Made by a program: the position numbers and the translations under genes
Notes under the pieces: generated by a model
Told to the model about the DNA's origin: nothing
Databases searched by the model: none
What the model saw: the letters and a program-made list of their open reading frames with translations, nothing else
Assembly (NCBI GenBank): GCA_022264855.1
Contig: JABYQU010000031.1
Span: 62,001-126,000 of the forward strand
Reading direction: 5' to 3'
DNA from: Lenzites betulinus
Taxonomy: Eukaryota > Basidiomycota > Agaricomycetes > Polyporales > Polyporaceae
Length of the DNA stretch: 64,000 nucleotides
Shown here: positions 58,199 through 64,000 of the stretch, piece by piece
Layout: each line of letters opens with the position of its first letter
Position numbering within the stretch: the first letter of the stretch is position 1

Positions 58199-59323
58199 GG
58201 CTAGCACAGCATAGCAAGGGAACTAAGCGCTAACCCTAAGGTTTCTAATAAATTGGAACCCTAACCCTAGGTTTATCAAAACAGGTACTATATGGCATCT
58301 ATTCAGAATCTAATCAAAAGATATCGGGATTTGAATTTTTTTCCCACATACATCAATTTGCATTTCATCAGTTGGCTGAAATGTCACACCATAAGAAATG
58401 ATTTCTTCATTCCTCATCAATTATAATTGGTTTGTCTTAGGTCATGTAGGCATCATTGAAGAATGTCATTGTGTCATAGGGCTTGCAGATGTTTGTGATG
58501 AGGGACCATTGGTTTACCAAGGGCAGGTTCAGCTAGAGTCAGGAATCTTATCACTGACTGGCTGCTTCCCTGCAAATAAATGGAAATTGTCACTAAATCA
58601 AATATATACATGCAATAATGAGCCTACTAGTCTGTCCTGCTCAAGGATACTATCTTTATACTACAGATGGTGTCCGAAATATGGAGTAATAGGGGAGAGA
58701 CTGTACTCAAATTCACTTGACATAAATTTGGGTAGGCCGTTAGTGTCTCTCCACAAATCTGTGTCTCCCCAGTGCAGTCCTGTCATGTTGAGAGTCAACA
58801 GGCCCCTGTCTGCTATGTTGTAAGCTTGTGGGTGGGGGCTTAAAAAGCTGTTGTCACTAAGGTTTATTCTGGTTGTGATGGTTGTGCATAGAGAGAACAT
58901 TAGCCAGATGTGTGTCCCTTTCTACTCACCTTCCATTTCTGGAATGTACATTAGTGCCCTTTCTACTTTCTAATGATACCTTTCCCAAGCCCATAGGTAA
59001 AGTACTCACTAAGCTATGAGTGATAAAAAGTGGGTGCCAAACAGGTGCAAATATACATGCCACAATAATTCTGAACAGCATCATTATGGCAGGTATATTT
59101 GCACCTGTTTGTTTGCATTAATATATTATAATGTCACCCTAGATCCCTGCTCTGTTATTTATGCAATATATGGACTATATACCATCAAATAGGTATAGAC
59201 CAGGACTATCTGATAACATATATTTCACTCCAAGATATCAAGATCTGCAGTCCCTGTAAGGGTGGTATACTTAGGGTTAGGGTTCTGTGATTGTGGCTAA
59301 AAAGCTCCCTTGGGCTGTGGTCC
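58199..59323. repeat. Repeat family with inverted telomere-like ends, copy 1
   Basis: It starts GGCTAGCACAGCATAGCAAG and has CTAACCCTAA at 58230 and AACCCTAACCCTAGG at 58257. The right end has TTAGGGTTAGGGTT at 59271-59284, then AGCTCCCTTGGGCTGTGG, the inverse of the CACAGC..CAAGGGA..CT start. The interior has open frames without recognisable domains. A second, diverged copy follows at 59881, and a partial start (CTAGCACAGTATGAGAG) at about 55002. Confidence 0.6.
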
Positions 59324-59880
59324 TCACTTGTTTACCACACCATACCACAACTTCTAGGGTTCTCTTAGGTGTAGACTAGGATGCAATACACCTACCAATA
59401 GTATGAGGAAGACTAAAAACCCCTATACATTATGTAGACAACATCACCTATATCTCCATCTATAAGAGTCTACATCTGGCCACTCATATAACCTTATGTA
59501 TATGATATACAGACACCTATGCCAATGTTTAGCCAGCTATAGTACTATATCTATATATGCACATATGCCACATTATCCCCTATAGCATATGACTATAATA
59601 CTTACACTAGTCTTTTGTACACAAGTATAGTATATCTAATAAGTGAACTAAGCTGCCCTCACTTATAACATCATCTTAAATGTAGAGTCTATTTAACACT
59701 ATTCCAATGCTTTCACATATAACACCATGGTTGTGCTCAATATAAGCACTGTATATTACTAAACATATACTATAGTCACAATAGCCATTCAATCTAATAC
59801 TATTAAGAAAAGTTGCCCATACCAATGGGCTACAAAATCCTATAAGCAGGTTACAGCTGTGTATGTAAGCTAGTGTTAGA

Positions 59881-60900
59881 CTAGCACAGCATGAGTGGCA
59901 GAACTAAGGGCTAACCCTAAAATCTCTAATGGAAGCTGTCCCTAACCCTAAAACCATTAAATCACTTTCTATATGACATTTATTTGAGAAGTAGTGGAAG
60001 ATTATCTGAGTTCCAAGACATTTTTCCTAGCATCAAAGCAGTGTCACAGGATTTAACTGGAAGCTCACCGTCTTTTTATTTATCATTAATTGTAACTCCA
60101 GACTTCTCCACTGGATATATTCTGCCATCTCTCCCTAACCTGTCTGCACTCCTACTGTGTCATATTTGTGTCATATTTGCCTACAACAATGAGCAGGTCA
60201 TGACTGCTCCACTCTTGATTGCTCCCAAAATAACTGACACTTTATTCCTCTAACACCCAATGTTCTTATTGTGCCCCCCCAGCCCCCCAATTTCACATCA
60301 AGCAAACAACAAGGCTTCTCTCAGGCCTCTAAACCATCGCTGTGGAGGCACACTTTGTCCCATGGTTACACCTCTGACTTTGACCCCATGCCAAGTTAAG
60401 GATGAACTGCTTCTCACTCTTAATATCTTTATTCCTACCCTTCTGCCCCTGCCCTCTGTTAACTATTGCAGCTATGCAGGTACAGAAACCTGCTAGCTGC
60501 CCATACCCATTACTGTAGGGGCTGTTACATTGGTATGTTGTGTTTTCTGCTGCTCAGACATCAGCTGATTTCTAAGATTTCAGTTACATTGCTTAATGGA
60601 TGAAAAAAATCTTATAAGCAGGCAGACTTTAGGGTGCTATGTGTTTAATTATATATTTTCAGTGCAGGTGATATAAGTGTGTCACAGAGCTAGACTCAAT
60701 GCAATAAGGAACTGCCTACAACTATATGGGGATTGAGGTAATCTGACTTGAGGGCGGTGGACACAAAGTCTTGCAGCACCAGACTTAGACTTTCATGGCA
60801 AATCTAGCCCAAAGACCAAAATTAATATTTATAACTAATGGAATACAATGGCAGCTTACCTAGCCCAAATACCAAGAGGTCAAGATAGGGGTTAGGGTTG
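59881..60900. repeat. Repeat family with inverted telomere-like ends, copy 2
   Basis: It starts CTAGCACAGCATGAGTGGCA and has CTAACCCTAA at 59911 and CCCTAACCCTAAAA at 59940; the right end has GGGGTTAGGGTTG at 60888-60900. Matches to copy 1 extend inward: CTATATGACATTTATT against CTATATGGCATCTATT, and CCAAGAGGTCAAGAT against CCAAGATATCAAGAT next to the right end. It is diverged, and most CpGs are lost. Confidence 0.55.
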
Positions 60901-61724
60901 TCACATGGGGGTCTTATATACTACTGGGAGACACTAAAAATGTATTCCTGCTACTGGTAACAGTAGTGGGTCTTTATGGCTGCTCGACTCCCCCTCAATC
61001 TTGATATGATAAATCATATAACATTCCCACACACAGACCTTCAGAGGATAACTTGAATTGTGGGCATATCCAGCAGTCCAATTTTACTAGATTTATTCCC
61101 TGTCAGATGTGAGAGGGAGCTTATACTATATATTGAACATTGCTGGACTCGGCCTTTGTTGCAGTCTCATCGAATTGGCACTCACCACACATTGGATAGC
61201 TGCCACAGGCATCCCAAAGATGATCATGTCTTGTTTGCATACTTGGGCATGAGGTTGTGGGTGCCTAGGGGATGTATAGTAATGTAACCAATGCAGGTTG
61301 TTAATAATGCGTGCAGGTGCCTGTTTGTCTGTATAATGCTGCACATCCATTGTTCATGCTGCCAACTGCATCCCTGCCTGCCCCTGCCTGTCCTGTCCCT
61401 CTGCCTTACTGTTGTGCAACAAGACCTGCACTGGCCCTACCCACATGGCTCCCAAGCAAGTGTCTGCATCAGCAGCCTGTGCTAACCCCCAAAGCCTTGT
61501 CATACATACCCTGCATCCCACAACGGTGTTCATGTCCCATGTGCAAGCAGTCAATTCATGGTAAGCTGCACCTATTTCTTGTGACAGGTGTATGGATGCA
61601 CTGCCATGGTGCAGTATGCATTGTGATGGTGCACCCATTTGGTATGCCTGTAAAGCCCACTCACCCCCACCCCCACCCCCTTCCCCTGCATTGGCTGTCG
61701 CAGCTGGTTGCAGCACTGCACATA

Positions 61725-61889
61725 TGCCTGCCCGCAATGGGCAGTACTACAGCTCTATAATGGCATGGGTGCATGGTGCATGTCATACTGCCATTAATGC
61801 CCCCATCCCTGTGCCTGCCCATGATGGGCAGTACCACAGCCCTACAATGGTGTGGGTGCAGGGGCCCATTGCCCCCCCCCCCCCCCCCC
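61725..61889. repeat. Two tandem copies of a roughly 87-bp unit, then a C18 homopolymer
   Basis: The unit TGCCTGCCCGCAATGGGCAG (61725) recurs as TGCCTGCCCATGATGGGCAG (61812) with similar downstream sequence (TACAGC.CTA.AATGG.TGGGTGCA). Eighteen consecutive C residues follow at 61872-61889. The surrounding 61.3-62.1 kb has unusual CATGG/TGCC-rich composition. Confidence 0.7.
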
Positions 61890-62568
61890 AACCTCCCTGG
61901 GCTGCCACTCTCTGCCCACTGCCCCTTGTTAACACACCCGTCTCCAGATGGCCTCCTGAGCGGCAGATGCCCCAATCGACATCTCTGCTACAGCAAAATG
62001 TGGACACAGCTGTGCTCATGCTGCATGCGCTAAGCAGGGAGCCCCAGGAATTCCTGGTAAAGGACCACCTGGAGCCCCCCAGTCTACTGACATCCCCCTC
62101 CCCACTGCCCTCCCCCCTCTGTTGTGTGCGCAGATGCCATCATTGCCACCAATATCTCTGCAGCTCATCATGACATACCTGAATGATGCCGCACCCACAG
62201 GTGGAGATCCTGAGGGGGAGGGTGTGTGTGGTGACTGCCATGCCACACCTGATGTAGTGCCTGCACAGGCCTTAGGGGACAGTGCAGCAAGCATAAGCAT
62301 TATGCCACTCATTGCACGGCCAAGCATAAGGACCCTTCAACCAGGAATGTGCAGTCCTTGGCCATGTGTTATGTGGTCCAGGCTTCTGTGCTGCCCATGC
62401 CCGAGCCTGTGCAGCTCAAAAGAATGGCAAAAGGGTGCTTTATCGCAGTGTGCCACCCAAGGGGGAGCTGCAAGCTCAGCCAGCTTGACAAGCTGTGTGT
62501 GAGCTGTGTGCAAAGGGCTTTACGGTTCATGATTGGGTGGCATGTGAGTTTCCTCTGCAATTCAGACA

Positions 62569-63571
62569 TTGATATGGTATTCATATTCTGTGCTTGCTAG
62601 CACCACCCAGGCAATATTGGATGGTGCCGACTGTATTGTTGGTGTCCTCACAGGGTGTCCTGAGGACCCTGCTTGGGATGGTGTGGTTTGGGGGGCAAAT
62701 ACCATAATATACTATACTCGCCATAATTGCCGCTTTGGCCACCCTAATGTTATACATTGCTGGGGCAATTATCCAACACTGGCCCATGGTGTATCCTTCA
62801 GTGGTGGGCAGTGTCTATGTTATGTCTGTGTTGCCTGTGTATTTAACATGCTAATTCATGTGGCTAGGCCGCCCATGGACTCAAAAACTCTGCGGGGAAT
62901 GCATCTGTGCTGTCTGACTTATGTGCAGACCCCACCATGTGGCGCATCCCCGGCTTTGGCAATTGTATGTGGCAGTTCCCTATGCTATGCAGCAGAGCCC
63001 TCTAATAATGGCATGCACACAGCTATCCTTGCGACATATGCCCCAAAAATATGTTGTGACATAAACACCGAGCTGTGTAAGCTCCTCCACAACAACCCAG
63101 ACCTACAGAAGCCATTCAATACCAGCATGTGCCCTGCTGCAAGCTTCAATTTAGGGTCTAGCTCCATGTGCGTTAAGCATACAGATTCCCTCAATGACCC
63201 CTGCAATTGGATCTACATTACTGCTCTGGGCACATTTAACACTGCCAGAGGAGAACATCTTATCCTCTATGACCTCTGCCTTGTCATCAGATTCTCACCA
63301 GAATCCTCCATTTTGTTTCCATCAGCACTTCTGTACCATAAGCAGCATTTCCATCACAGATCACGAGCACAAGATGTCATTTATGCAGTACTGTGCAGGA
63401 GGTCTCATGCAATGGGTGGCATATAGGGGGCAGACAGTGGGCTCTCTCAAGAAGAATGACCCCACTGCATATGCTGCATATCATTTATCCCTGCCAAAAA
63501 GGGCTGAGCAGTGCATGGGCCACTTCTTAATGCTCGCAAGCTTCTCTGGGGACATCAGGGGTGGTAATTAA
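62569..63571 (+). pseudogene. Frameshifted relic of a transposon-associated HxD (TET/JBP-like) oxygenase family protein
   Basis: The first frame (62569-63426) contains ATYAPKICCDINTELCKLLH, CPAASFNLGSSSMCVKHTDS, ITALGTFNTARGEHLILYDL and LVIRFSPESSILFPSALLYH. These match segment by segment a large Agaricomycete family that reads like TFNLGP...HTD...CAITALGxFDPxxGGHLVL...FPPGSTILIPSALLxH. After about 63345 the homology moves to the next frame (63194-63571): ITDHEHKMSFMQYCAGGLMQ, WVAYRGQTV. The HxD pair (HTD) and the distal His remain, but the usual Arg of the RxSxTQY segment is Lys. Such proteins are predicted 2-oxoglutarate/Fe(II) dioxygenases of the TET/JBP superfamily, expanded in fungi with KDZ-type transposons. 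The frameshift and lack of a proper start mark it as decayed. Confidence 0.7.
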
Positions 63572-64000
63572 TATGAGTAATTTGATATCATCCTTTGTAG
63601 ATCTTGTGAAAGCATCCAATCCTGTTGCTCTTGACTTTGAGTCACAGAAGGATTTTGACATGGGTGGAAACATGAATAGCGGCTCAACAAACAGTATTGG
63701 GCTGACTCCATTTGCATATACCCTGAGTACTGCTACACTATCCTTTGCACTACATGAACACTGTGGATGACACCCTACCATACTAGTATCCCTTCCCCGC
63801 TGAGCACATCTGGCAAGGCTGCAAGTCTGATAACATATTTCCTGTGCTTGGGAATGTCACCAGAGTGCTCCATGAGCTTATTAAGGGCAAGTGCACTGAG
63901 TGGTGTCTGCATCCCATTAAACATGGAAGTAGATGTGAATGTCCCTAATCTTCCCTGTATTGACCACACTGGCCAGCATGCATGGGCTCTAGGTTAACAA

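Larger units (their letters stand above)
51600..64000. other. AT-rich, CpG-depleted repeat island
   Basis: From about 51.6 kb composition shifts sharply. Between about 51700 and 52900 I see essentially no CpG dinucleotide, while TpG and CpA are common; the gene-rich part has CpG in nearly every codon stretch. The pattern holds to about 61 kb, apart from inserted elements that retain CpG, and weakens to the right. No intact gene is supported. Stretches not listed separately (51.6-52.9, 53.2-54.4, 54.9-56.4, 60.9-61.7 kb) hold no structure that I can name. The composition is what methylated, deaminated transposon DNA gives in fungi that methylate CpG. Confidence 0.85.

Noticed and set aside
58230..60900. 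True chromosome end, because of TTAGGG/CCCTAA motifs
   Set aside because: The motifs are one or two units long, occur in both orientations inside repeat copies and are followed by several more kilobases of sequence. A telomere would be a long one-way array.

Overview
The window looks like nuclear DNA of an Agaricomycete basidiomycete, probably a polypore-type fungus. Genes are dense and GC-rich, with many roughly 45-65 bp GT-AG introns and short divergent promoters. The protein set is typical of mushroom-forming fungi: HET-domain proteins, a dynein heavy chain tail encoded as its own gene, and a relic of a transposon-associated oxygenase family common in Agaricomycetes. There is no sign of bacterial organisation. 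All exon maps were made by eye from splice signals and frame continuity.

Gene-rich part (1 to about 51.5 kb). From the left: a partial FAD oxidoreductase (-), BCP1 (+), retromer VPS35 (-), RNA polymerase II largest subunit RPB1 (-), ESCRT-0 VPS27 (+), a HET-domain gene that may be frameshifted (+), a single-pass membrane protein (+), an LRR-like protein without an F-box (-), an L51/S25/CI-B8 mitochondrial ribosomal protein (+), a GET2-like receptor subunit (-), a coiled-coil protein resembling augmin HAUS1 (+), dynein tail DHC1 (+), a DBF2/SID2-type NDR kinase (-), a second HET-domain gene (-), a 109-aa orphan (-), Mediator MED21 (-), RTF2 (+), a UNC93-like MFS protein (-), YOP1 (-), OST5 (+), RPA12 (-), a leukotriene A4 hydrolase-type aminopeptidase (+) and an AGE2/SMAP-type ArfGAP (-). 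Several pairs are head-to-head on short shared promoters: RPB1/VPS27, GET2/HAUS1-like, MED21/RTF2, YOP1/OST5 and RPA12/LTA4H. Two themes recur: endosome and secretory trafficking (VPS35, VPS27, YOP1, OST5, GET2, ArfGAP) and transcription (RPB1, RPA12, MED21).

Repeat island (about 51.6-64 kb). Base composition changes abruptly to AT-rich DNA almost without CpG, as expected for old, CpG-methylated, deaminated transposon sequence. Younger-looking insertions that still carry CpG sit inside it: a 277-bp GC-rich MITE with near-perfect terminal inverted repeats and TA flanks, and a 1.75-kb foldback-like element. Two diverged copies of a roughly 1-1.1 kb repeat are bounded by inverted telomere-like CCCTAA/TTAGGG motifs. 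At the right end lies a frameshifted relic of the HxD-type (TET/JBP-like) oxygenase family linked to fungal DNA transposons.

Main points for a second look: the dynein heavy chain that stops just before the motor, a candidate 3-nt micro-exon that completes an RPB1 CTD heptad, neighbouring genes with identical GC-AG intron donors, and the layered structure of the CpG-depleted island.
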